Made by a program: the position numbers and the translations under genes. A stretch of DNA of 64,000 bases, from the NCBI RefSeq assembly GCF_004379255.2, contig NC_056048.1:4774001-4838000 (forward strand). Reading direction: 5' to 3'. A model generated the notes under the pieces. That model did not search any database and was not told where the DNA came from. It saw only the letters and a program-made list of their open reading frames with translations. Source of the DNA: Salvia splendens. Lineage: Eukaryota > Streptophyta > Magnoliopsida > Lamiales > Lamiaceae. Below, one piece after another: positions 47,101 to 56,116 of this stretch; the stretch's first letter is position 1, and every line of letters begins with the position of its first letter.

Positions 47101-48752
47101 GGAGGTACAGTCCGGAGAAGATCGGGGCTAAAAGCAGATACTCAGTAGCCAACCTTGCTAAAGCCAATCTCACCGAAATGGCTAAAGCATTCACGGCCGC
47201 CCTATATGAAGAAGAAGAGATACCTCAAACAGCAGAAGAGGCTATGCAGATACCCCATTGGAGGAAAGCAATGATGGTGGAAATGAATGCCCTGACAAAA
47301 AGTGAAACATGGGACATATGTACCAAACCAGAAGGAGTGCGAGCCGTAGGATGCAGATGGGTCTTCACCATTAAGAGGAGACCTGATGGATCGATTGAAA
47401 GATACAAGGCGAGGTTAGTAGCTAAGGGGTACACTCAGACCTATGGGGTTGACTATGCAGAGACGTTCTCCCCAGTAGCCAAAATGAACACGATCCGAGT
47501 CCTGTTCTCTATTGCGGCCAACAAGGAGTGGCCCCTTCACCAGTTCGACGTTACTAATGCATTTCTACATGGAGAACTTTCAAAGCCAATATATATGGAA
47601 GCCCCACCAGGGTTCTCTGAAGATTTCAAGGGCGGACAAGTGTGTAAACTCAAGAAGACGCTATATGGATTGAAACAATCTCCTCGAGCATGGTTTGGGA
47701 GATTCACCGAAGTGATGAAGAAGTATGGGTACAAACAGAGTAACTCTGATCACACTCTGTTTCTAAAGAAGAGGGGAGGAAAGATCACCTGCCTGATCAT
47801 CTACGTGAATGATATGATCCTCACCGGCGACGATGAGGAAGAAATCAAGATGTTAAGGCAGAACCTGTTCTCAGAGTTTCAGATGAAGGATCTCGGATTA
47901 CTAAAGTATTTTCTGGGAATTGAGGTGTTGAGATCGAAGAAGGGGATCTTCATTAACCAAAGGAAGTATGTGCTCGACCTGCTAGCGGAAACGGGGATGC
48001 TGGACTGCAAGCCAGCAGATACTCCTATGGTGCAGAATCATGGGCTACAGATAGTAGAAGGAGCAGAACCTACTCATCGTACGAGATACCAACGCTTGGT
48101 TGGTAAGCTGATCTACTTGTCTCATACAAGGCCTGACATTGCATACGCAGTTGGAGTTGTGAGTCAATTCATGCACAAACCTCAGGCAGCTCATTGGGAA
48201 GCAGCAATGCGGATCGTTCGATACCTAAAAGGAACTCCGGGGCATGGGGCGATGTTTAAGAAACATGGTCATATGGACATATACGGATTTACAGATGCTG
48301 ACTGGGCTGGAAACCCGAATGATCGAAAGTCAACCGCAGGGTACTTCACATTCGTTGGTGGAAATTTGGTCACCTGGCGAAGCAAGAAACAAAAGGTGGT
48401 AGCATTGTCAAGTGCTGAAGCAGAATTCCGAGGGATCAAAAGTGGATTGACTGAGATCCTGTGGTTAAAGAGGCTAATGACCGAGTTGGAGTTGGTAACT
48501 TCGGGACCCTGCAAACTGTTCTGTGATAACAAGGCAGCTATCAGTATATCTGAGAACCCAGTACAGCATGATCGAACGAAGCATGTTGAGGTCGATCGAC
48601 ACTTCATCAAAGACAACATTGAAGCCAAAATTGTGGAACTACCGTTTGTCAGATCAGAAGACCAGCTAGCTGATATCCTCACCAAAGCAGTGGACTCTCG
48701 AAGCTTTCACGAAGTATTGGGCAAGTTAAGCTTGGATGATCCCCTCACTTAA
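44124..48752 (+). CDS. Copia Gag-Pol polyprotein (1542 aa) with altered RT motif
   Basis: One open frame in the order GAG, PR, INT, RT, RNase H, which defines Copia. Gag (UBN2-type) has VKLNGTNYSIWSRLIKIQ and a zinc knuckle CSHCGKHKHTKESC (about 279-292). Protease has DCGATDTM (Asp at about 462), where D-S/T-G is usual. The pre-integrase zinc site H...H...C..C is at about 590-625. The integrase DDE residues are in HADVWGP, RSDNGREF and NGVAERKNR (about 647, 710, 747). RT has ARLVAKGYTQTYGVDYAETF, QFDVTNAFLHGEL and LYGLKQSPRAWF. Its catalytic box reads YVND (about 1227-1230) instead of YVDD. RNase H has TDADWAGN and LSSAEAEFR, ending LADILTKAV. The D-to-N change hits a metal-binding aspartate, so the RT may be inactive despite the intact ORF. 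Confidence 0.95.
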   Translation: MADETKPPVQDDHKLRVSKNVTVAVKLNGTNYSIWSRLIKIQIGSRRVLRHINGSPPPPEPGAAGYTEWEETDLIVFSWILDNIETDIVIDFAHHQTAEALWKSLAVTFEATSDPFLLFDLEEKAENIKQGEQSLETYWRHLHGTWIDVDRCQEKPVTCCDKGVGQFRKYIETRRLFKFLTGLNPKYDQMKREVLKDQPWPSAEVAYGWIRREAARLRIMPATNINSNTGAINDAISSSGNVGLGFSARNQQQRSGPPQYRTGTPNAPNRRPFKPDKSKLWCSHCGKHKHTKESCFLLVGFPDWWDENQKSKARLAIGVTENDGGMLPATGAGNSEATSTHGRPETRGGAAGEAAVAEYRGGGERFGGTGLGFFNPNPLSLSTLKSPKTLKLHNLPHTFQLGPQIHDTLQLGSQKPGNTKNTLPNSKNAFISPNYFAPLENTHIACMAKNSQCNTGSEWIFDCGATDTMTHERKDFSVFDGTIKSQIQTADGEFTSVHGSGTIEITPSLKLKNCLYVPKLSHKLMSISHVTKELNCTLLMHPNFCVLQDIRTRRIIGRGTERQGLYYVDEIAHQGGAAMLAHGSASREAWLWHRRLGHPSAGYFKLLFPKFSHLKDISCESCVFAKNHRQSFKSNDTRVKNIFSLVHADVWGPAPINGDHGFKYFLLFVDDCTRMTWVYFLRNKSEVFEKFVIFFKMIQTQFHKTVSILRSDNGREFVNKDMEFFFKKHGLVHQTSCPYTPEQNGVAERKNRILLEITRALFFDSNVPKFLWPEAVATSVYLVNRLPTKVLDMKTPLQVLTKQTKVPEPLTLPLKIFGCSVYVHIPKHERTKFSACAVKCVFLGYGINQKGYRCYDPSSRKIITTMNCNFLESEYFYQTQLRGQGENDEVRNSLGNVNGPPSWLVPQLSNSTVEPTEQASVTAEQVMSAVEPPQPTAPPSNPPPVISEVTPESDPENTSITADNSDTEEVTAVDGDTGRYILPHRSTRGVPPRRYSPEKIGAKSRYSVANLAKANLTEMAKAFTAALYEEEEIPQTAEEAMQIPHWRKAMMVEMNALTKSETWDICTKPEGVRAVGCRWVFTIKRRPDGSIERYKARLVAKGYTQTYGVDYAETFSPVAKMNTIRVLFSIAANKEWPLHQFDVTNAFLHGELSKPIYMEAPPGFSEDFKGGQVCKLKKTLYGLKQSPRAWFGRFTEVMKKYGYKQSNSDHTLFLKKRGGKITCLIIYVNDMILTGDDEEEIKMLRQNLFSEFQMKDLGLLKYFLGIEVLRSKKGIFINQRKYVLDLLAETGMLDCKPADTPMVQNHGLQIVEGAEPTHRTRYQRLVGKLIYLSHTRPDIAYAVGVVSQFMHKPQAAHWEAAMRIVRYLKGTPGHGAMFKKHGHMDIYGFTDADWAGNPNDRKSTAGYFTFVGGNLVTWRSKKQKVVALSSAEAEFRGIKSGLTEILWLKRLMTELELVTSGPCKLFCDNKAAISISENPVQHDRTKHVEVDRHFIKDNIEAKIVELPFVRSEDQLADILTKAVDSRSFHEVLGKLSLDDPLT

Positions 48753-48753
48753 C

Positions 48754-48764
48754 TTGAGGGGGAG
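48754..48764 (+). other. Polypurine tract
   Basis: TTGAGGGGGAG directly before the 3' LTR, the plus-strand priming site. Confidence 0.9.
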
Positions 48765-48960
48765 TGTTGGAAAGAAATCAAAGAAGAACCAAATCACAAG
48801 CAAATATTCACGGAGATATGAAATTAATTGTAATTACCGTGCAATAAGGAAACGAGTACTAGGGTAAATCTTACCATATTTTGTAGAGGCTCCTCCCTAT
48901 ATAGAACATTGTAAATCCGTGACAATACTTAGAATTGAATAAAAAGAAAGCCTTTTAACA
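48765..48960 (+). repeat. 3' LTR of the young Copia
   Basis: 196 bp; same as the 5' LTR apart from an extra GAA in AAGAAGAACC, as far as can be compared by eye. Confidence 0.95.
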
Positions 48961-48965
48961 GTTAT

Positions 48966-51035
48966 ATGTCTGTTTCCAAAAAAATGCTATCAACCTTTAG
49001 TAATATTTTATACGATAAATGTATTTTTATTCTGGAAATGTCATACTTTAAAAAAATGAAAATGACTACATCGGTTTACTTTAATATAAACGTATATTTT
49101 AAATTATTAAAAAACAAATTGAATTGTAATTCTATAAAATATTAGTACTACTACCTAATGCTCATGAGCTTCTACTTTCGAAGTGACAATTTAGATGTAT
49201 GTATCTTGATATCGGACTAAAGCTGACATCATTTAAAAATGTATTGAAATTAATATATCACTAACTAAACCAAAATTCAATCAAATTATGAAAAATAATA
49301 TTAATATTAATATATCATTGATCAACGTAAATCAAAATTCAATCAAACTATGAAATATAAGATATCAACATTCATCCTGTTAATCTGAACGTGAGGTATA
49401 ATTGCCACGAAAAAATATGATTGTTTCACCTAGATCATTTAAATTGCCACGAGCATCTAATGTAAATCTCAATATTAATAATTATGGATTATCTAATGTT
49501 AAGTGTGCTTGTAAGACTAAGGACTGAGGATGTTCTCACGCATGAAATAGATTATTTTGTCCACAACCGCTTCAAGCTAACAAGAATGAAATGTTTGTCT
49601 CATAAGGTGGCGTTCGGTTGTCATGACTAATATCATGAGACTATCCATCTAGGATTAAGTTGTGGGATTATTTTAGTTGGAGGGATGAGGCTATGACTAA
49701 TTATCATGAGACTATCCATCTAGAATTAAGTTGAAGGGTTCAATCTTATGAACCAAACATGATACATATTTAATCATGATATTTAATCTTGCTAACCAAA
49801 CACCCCCTAATAGTACTAGTATGTTATTACCCCCACACTTTTAAAAGAACAATATACTTGCATTTGATTCTCTAAGTGCTGCGTTTTGATGCACAACATA
49901 GATCCTAGTACGTCTAATTATCTATAGGTTCGGGAACCACAAGTCTTATCACATTCTTAGAGTTCGAATAATGACTCTTTATAATGACTCAAACTCTCGA
50001 TTTATTAATTGAAATGAAATATTTTACCCATTGAAATGTGCTTCGAACGAATGCGCTCTAAGTCTTAGTAACCTTAATTAGTAAAAAAATAATCCTAAAT
50101 CAGTAGTATAAAAATAATCGTTCAATGGTATAATCCCACGTGTTTCTTATCTTGCGGTGGACCAAATTCATTGATTTCCATCGCAAAACAGCTGCAAATC
50201 TCCATTGCAGTAAATAGTAAGCCTAAATCCACTAGTATTTTGTTTCTTCTCAAATTTACCCTCTCAATCTTCCATTTTTACGAAAAGATCTTCATTCATT
50301 CTCCATTAACGATTTATCATACCTTCATTTTAATTGCCTTTTTCGTTTTTCTCTTTTACCGCAACCAAACTAAGAAATTAACCGCCTCAACGAGTCGTAT
50401 GTCATAATTGAAGTGCTTTTGGAAAATTGAGCCAGCTCCAGATCGCATGCGCTTTTTGATCGAAGCCGCAGAGATCTCTCTGTAATCCTCTCCATCGGAG
50501 TCCCCGCGGCTCTGATTGTTGCGCAATTATCTTCGAGGATTCGATCTTTCTCCCGTGGAAAAATCGGAAATTGGACGAGTTGGAGGCGAGGATTAAACGT
50601 TTCATTTCAATTCCGCTTTTTTTTTTTTATGTGAGTACAGTTTAATTTTCTGCGTTGTGATGTTGATTTGTAGATTATAGGCTTGTTTTGTCTATATTTT
50701 GACTTTCTTTGCTGCTTAGGGTTCGGTAGTGAATGCTCACTTTGAATTGGCTTCTTGCAACCCTTCAATTTTGTAATTGGTTTCAATTTCCTACTTTATA
50801 TCATGTATACTTGAATTTTCAATTCGAAAAATGTTTTCTTTTTTTGTTTTCGGCCTTTGAAGTTATTGGTCAAGATTTTAATGTTTGAATTGATGCTTTC
50901 TTTTGGGGTGGTTATGTAAACGTTTAGTTTCGTAGGTATTTTTCAGTTTCTGCGGTGGTTGGAGATTGTTCATGCAATCTAATTATATTATTGAGTTACT
51001 TTCCTTGTAGTTACCTGGTAACTTAAGTTGGATAA
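48966..51035. other. Copy B upstream region and WD40 leader
   Basis: Continues the duplicated segment after the Copia insertion, with diverged matches to 34900-37259. A ~200-bp stretch near 49610-49810 with repeated ATGACTAA...ATCATGAGACTATCCATCTA has no counterpart seen in copy A and may be another small insertion. The leader exon and intron match copy A (donor near 50632, acceptor at 51010). Confidence 0.5.
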
Positions 51036-54000
51036 ATGTCATATCAAGTGGAAGAAATGGATTATGCGCCTGCTGACTATGAAATGGGAGAAGTAGAAGA
51101 AGATATGTATTTTGCTGGTCGAATAATGGGAGGGGACACAGAATCTGAGGATGAGGATGAACATGATAATTTGGTTAGTTCAATAGCACCTTCAAATTTT
51201 ATGATTGTTGATATCACTATAATCTTTTCAATTGTTATTGCCTGTTGGTTTTATTATTGGCGATATATGATAACTTGAATGTTGGATTAGGACAATAAGA
51301 TCACTGATACATCGGCTGCTGAGGCTCGGAGAGGGAAGGATATCCAAGGAATTCCATGGGAGAGGCTAAGCATAACTAGGGAGAAGTATAGACAGACTAG
51401 ACTAGAACAGTACAAGAATTATGAGAATGTACTCCACTCCGGTGAGGAATCAGAAAAGGTAATAATTAGTCTTATTTGCTATATGGTAGCTGAACAGAGT
51501 TAGATTGCTTTTGTGCTTCTAGAAAATGTATAAACTATTGTTTTATTGTTTGTAAAAGTGGTATAAATTTTGTGGTTCTCTCTTCTGGGTTTGTTAGGAA
51601 TGCAAAGTAACTAGGAAAGGTGGAGCATATTATGAATTCTGGCAGAATACCAGATCAGTAAAATCAACCATTCTTCATTTTCAGGTAATTGGTTCTGTTC
51701 CTCTTTGATGCTTGCTGATCTTTCTAATGACCGTGAGTGCTTGGTACCAGGCCAGCTAAATAATTGGATTGAACATTGTGTCTTTGATATTCTTTTCTTT
51801 TTCTAACTTTCTTCTTTATATGTGCTCTCTGTTTGGGATGATAGTAAATGAAGGATTACAATGTTCTTATCGGCTAAATTAAGTAGGTTTTATTGTGAAA
51901 TGTGAAGTGTATAAATGTGCAATGATGTAATGATCTTCTGGTTCCATGCTGAGTTTTCTCTCGTTAGTTGTGTTTGGATGTGCGTCCTGATTTGTTACAG
52001 CACATCAAAAAAGTCAAATTGTGAAATGTAATTTTAAATAGATGGCCACTGCCACTAGCAGTTTCACAATGAGGTTCAGTTAGATGCATAGAGCATGCTA
52101 ATGCTACGCATTATCATGAATATTTTAAAAATGTGTATTGAGCATCAGTTTTTTTCTTTTTAGAGATATCATATATTGAGCGTCATGGTTGATATGTATG
52201 TTGCATGCATGTTTTCTGAGTTTCTCCCTGTAAATGTTATTGCAGTTGAGGAACCTTGTTTGGTCAACATCAAAGCATGATGTTTACCTCATGTCGCATT
52301 ACTCAATTATTCACTGGTCTTCATTAAGTTCCAAAAAGACTGAAGTTCTTAATGTCTCTGGGCATGTGGCTCCGTCAGAGGTACATCTCTTCCTAAATGA
52401 TGATTTGTTGAGTAATTAAAGTATTGGACTTAATGCTTCCTTTGTAGTTAATTTTTCTGACTTTTGTATCTCTCTTTATAGAAACACCCTGGAAGCCTAC
52501 TAGAAGGATTTACTCAAACTCAAGTTAGTACTCTGGCTGTCCGTGACAATTTGTTGATTGCTGGGGGATTCCAGGGTGAGCTTATTTGCAAGGTAATTCT
52601 CTCCCATTAAAGATTTATTATTTTGCCTTTTGTTTAGATTCAATTTCCATATCATGCAATTCACTACTAATAGTTGTGTTATTGGCTGTTGTAATATAAC
52701 CTTGATTATTGTTCTTTCTCAAACCTTAGTTCCTGTCGAGATATTTTGAGGCGCTGCTCAATCTGTGCTAATTAAGTACTATCTTCCACCGGTTTACAGA
52801 TCATATGAATGCTCAGATGCTTTTATACTGACGATGCATATTTTATTTAAGTTTGGAATCTTTCTTTTGTCTCTTGATTGTTGAACGGATGTTCCTTCTG
52901 ATGCAGTATCTAGATAGACCTGGTGTTAGCTTTTGCACAAGGACAACTTATGATGATAATGCTATCACAAATGCAATTGAGATCTATGATGGTCCAAGGT
53001 TAGCTTTATTCTCAACTTATATTATGCCTTTGATAGCCTCTGGACCAAGAATTTATATATTCTATGATGTTTTACATTCACCAATCGTATTATGGAACTA
53101 ATTCGTTTGAAATGCTTTCAGTGGCGCTGTTCATTTCACAGCATCAAATAATGATTGTGGAGTGCGGGATTTTGATTTGGAAAAATATCAGCTTGTTAGA
53201 CATTTCTCCTATCCGTTTCCTGTAAATGTAAGTTCACTTTGTTATAGCTTATAACTGTGATATAGTTGGATATAAGTTCCACGCATTGACATTTAATTTT
53301 CAAATTGTTAGAACTTGTGAAGTTGCTATCTTGCACATATTTGAGAGGTTTTAGCACGAAGAAGATTGTGGACGATATACTTTGATTTATGTGTGAAACG
53401 TTGTATTGTATCTATGTGTGCACATGCTCTTTTATTTTGAGTCTGCCTCCCATGTGTTTGTGCATGTGAGGTGTTGCGGTGGTATATATAAGCACAAGGA
53501 TGACTTGATGATTTTCTTTACAGCACACTTCTCTAAGTCCGGATAACAAGATTATTGCTATTGTTGGCGACGATCCTGTTGGGATGCTCGTTGATTCACA
53601 AACTGGGAAGGTAGCATATTTTGTTTCTTGCATCAATTTCTTTTGGCCACTAAGAACATAGGCAATCGTATCAGAATGTCGGCTGAGAGGTGAGGTTGTG
53701 CTTTTATTTAATAATATTATATTTTGGTGCTATACCTTTTTTTCTTTGCAGACCATTGGGTCTCTTCACGGGCATTTGGACTTCTCCTTTGCCTCTGCTT
53801 GGCATCCAAATGGCTACACATTTGCTACGGGGAACCAGGACAAGACATGCCGAGTCTGGGATGCTCGAAACCTATCTAAATCAGTTGCTGTACTGAAAGG
53901 AAATCTGGGTGCCATCAGATCAATCCGTTTCACATCTGATGGCCAGTTCATGGCCATGGCCGAACCAGCTGACTTTGTTCATGTGTATGATGTACAAAAT

Positions 54001-54165
54001 GGTTTTGAGAAAGAGCAAGAAATAGACTTTTTTGGTGAGATATCTGGAGTTTCTTTCAGCCCTGATACTGAATCCCTGTTCATTGGGGTATGGGATCGCA
54101 CTTACGGTAGCCTTCTTCAATACAACCGCTGTAGAAACCATTCATACCTCGACTCCTTAATGTGA
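51036..54165 (+). CDS. WD40-repeat protein, tandem copy B
   Basis: Nine coding exons with exactly the same lengths as copy A: 51036-51173, 51291-51458, 51598-51684, 52246-52380, 52482-52592, 52907-52998, 53122-53227, 53524-53610, 53752-54165; 445 residues. Same acidic N-terminus and WD40 units. Residue differences from copy A seen by eye: Arg for Cys in LAVRDN, Tyr for Phe in EKYQL, Asp for Asn in VGDDP, His for Arg in SLHGH, Thr for Met in GYTFAT. Arg, Tyr, His and Thr look like the family state, so copy B is probably the less changed copy. Introns are free of the MITE found in copy A. The intact MGC-start gene lies downstream, as in the ancestral order. Confidence 0.93.
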
Positions 54166-54830
54166 GAATCTTGAATTCCTTTGGCAATTGTTGAGGAGAA
54201 ACAACGGTAGCATCTCTCTGGCCACCTGGAAGAGGTCTGGTCTGAAGATGAATCAGTGTGTGCTGTATCTTGGACCAACTGTTGTGTCATCAAATAACAC
54301 CATCCGGTGACGGGGCAGGTTATATAAGGTGCCTTGAATGCATTGTGATGCTGCCTCAAGTTGAATCAAGGCTAGGCTTGTCTGAAAATGTCATTTGGTG
54401 ATGTGTATATGAAATATTCAATTTGTACCATTTAACTTTTTTTTTGGAGTAAAAGAATGCTGACTGTCTGCGATTAGACTTCATTGTTTTTATCTGTTGC
54501 TACCTTGTATGAAAGTGAAGCCTTAATAAACGGCCATTCCTTCGGGAAAATGCCTGAGGCGGATGCGGATGCATCGCTAAACAGTCCATTGGCCTTTGCT
54601 AGGCCGGATGATCAGTGCATCTGCCCTAATTGACTTCATGATCACACTTGTTAATCTCAGTTTGGGTACATTAATCACAATTATGATGTAATTAGGGTGG
54701 ATGCATCGAGATCGAGTTCTGTTTCACTTGACATTAGGTCGAGAGCAACTCAAAGTTGGAATATGATATGATTGTGAAGAAAATCTGATAATTTGAATAT
54801 GTTCAACTCTTGAAGTCTCAAAATTTGAAT

Positions 54831-55574
54831 CTAGGACTCTACAAGTGGATTGTGTTGTACATGTTTGATTTCATTCTCAAATGAATGATCAACCAATATT
54901 TGTTTGAGAATGGTGTCTTCTTCCACCTGCAGCTGCTGCATACAATCTTCGAAAGCAGCAAGCAGCTCGGGACTGAACACGGCCGCATCTTGTTTCGTGT
55001 TGTCTCGTGGCATGGCAATGGCAGGAGCATTGTAGCTCCCAAATTTAGGTGTAACATAACTCCCAGGAGAGTAAATCTGGGCTTGCTCAACCATTTTCCG
55101 TCTCAGCCACGCAACGGCTGGGACTTTTCCCGACGACACATCCAGCGTTTTAAGCCCTCTCGCAACTGCCTTCCGTTTCCACCCTGTTTCCACCTCAGCA
55201 AAATCGACATCACACCTCTCATCCTCAGCCAATCCTTGCAACTCGACATCATCCCTGTGGATACGCTCAAGCAACGCGTCATACTCCTCCACCGTGTGGA
55301 AGCTCAGGCTCCTCTTCCCGTCTTTGAAATCCGGCACGTCCTCTCGCAGCGTATGGCAGCTTATGGAGCGTGTGAATAGGAAGGGATCTGCATTGGTAGG
55401 GGGAGGATGATCTGCAACATCAATTGATGGTGGAGTGAAAGTGGTGGTGTTGGTGTTGGCGATGTGTGATGCTAGTAATTCATCCCAAGCTGCGGATCTG
55501 CTTTGGAAGCCATGCCTCAGCTCTTCTCTAATACTCATCGATCGCGTTATCGCCTTCGAAGTTATGCATCCCAT
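54831..55574 (-). CDS. Uncharacterised plant protein with MGC N-terminus
   Basis: Single coding exon, 247 residues, from the ATG at 55574. The frame is open a little further up but only from a GTG. The start MGCITSK carries Gly2-Cys3, the pattern of N-myristoylated and palmitoylated membrane-attached proteins. Then come ITRSMSIREELRHGF, a Ser/Thr/Pro-rich part, SLSFHTVEEYDALLERI, and a conserved-looking block ETGWKRKAVARGLKTLDV followed by VAWLRRKMVEQAQIYSPGSY. No enzyme motif is visible. A leader intron is likely: donor AAG|GTACATG at 55829, acceptor GTTGTAG ending at 55603. I recognise similar small plant proteins but know no function. It converges with WD40 copy B. Confidence 0.8.
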   Translation of the reverse strand: MGCITSKAITRSMSIREELRHGFQSRSAAWDELLASHIANTNTTTFTPPSIDVADHPPPTNADPFLFTRSISCHTLREDVPDFKDGKRSLSFHTVEEYDALLERIHRDDVELQGLAEDERCDVDFAEVETGWKRKAVARGLKTLDVSSGKVPAVAWLRRKMVEQAQIYSPGSYVTPKFGSYNAPAIAMPRDNTKQDAAVFSPELLAAFEDCMQQLQVEEDTILKQILVDHSFENEIKHVQHNPLVES

Positions 55575-56116
55575 TTCTTCAACCACTCAACGATTTCTGC
55601 TTCTACAACATCAAAATTAAAGGAACTAAGCTTCAACCGAACTAAATTAGGGCGTTGATTTTATCATTTTAGTAACTCTGCATTGTTTGAATTCAAATTT
55701 CATGACTGATTATTGATATTTAATTTGTTAATGGTGAACGGCGAATAGATGATCGTGTGATAAAAAAAAAACAGAAACAATTGATGAAGTGATGAGAGAG
55801 AGATTGAGAGAATCGATTAGAACATGTACCTTGGATTGTGCAGGTAGAAACGCTGAGAATTGTGGCGATCTGAGCTGAGAAAATGGTGTGATATTTGTGG
55901 GGAAAAGTGAGAACACAAGCAGAGCAGGCAGGCGGAGGTGTGCTCTCTCTCTCTATATTCTATATTGTGTAGAAAATAGTTGGGATGCGTGTGAGAGTTC
56001 ACAAGCAGTTGTCGACACTTTGAAAATATTTGAGATTCAATAATTCAATGGGCTGTGATTTGAATAATTATAAAGTCATGATTGAGGGTTAGGTTTTAAA
56101 TTTGTGGGCCATCTTA

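Larger units (their letters stand above)
43854..48960 (+). mobile_element. Complete young Ty1/Copia LTR retrotransposon (5.1 kb)
   Basis: Two LTRs (193 and 196 bp) differ, by eye, only by one GAA triplet, and the element is flanked by perfect 5-bp duplications GTTAT (43849-43853 and 48961-48965). Primer site, single uninterrupted gag-pol ORF and polypurine tract are all present in order. Near-identical LTRs mean a recent insertion. It sits inside the duplicated segment, only in copy B. Confidence 0.97.
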
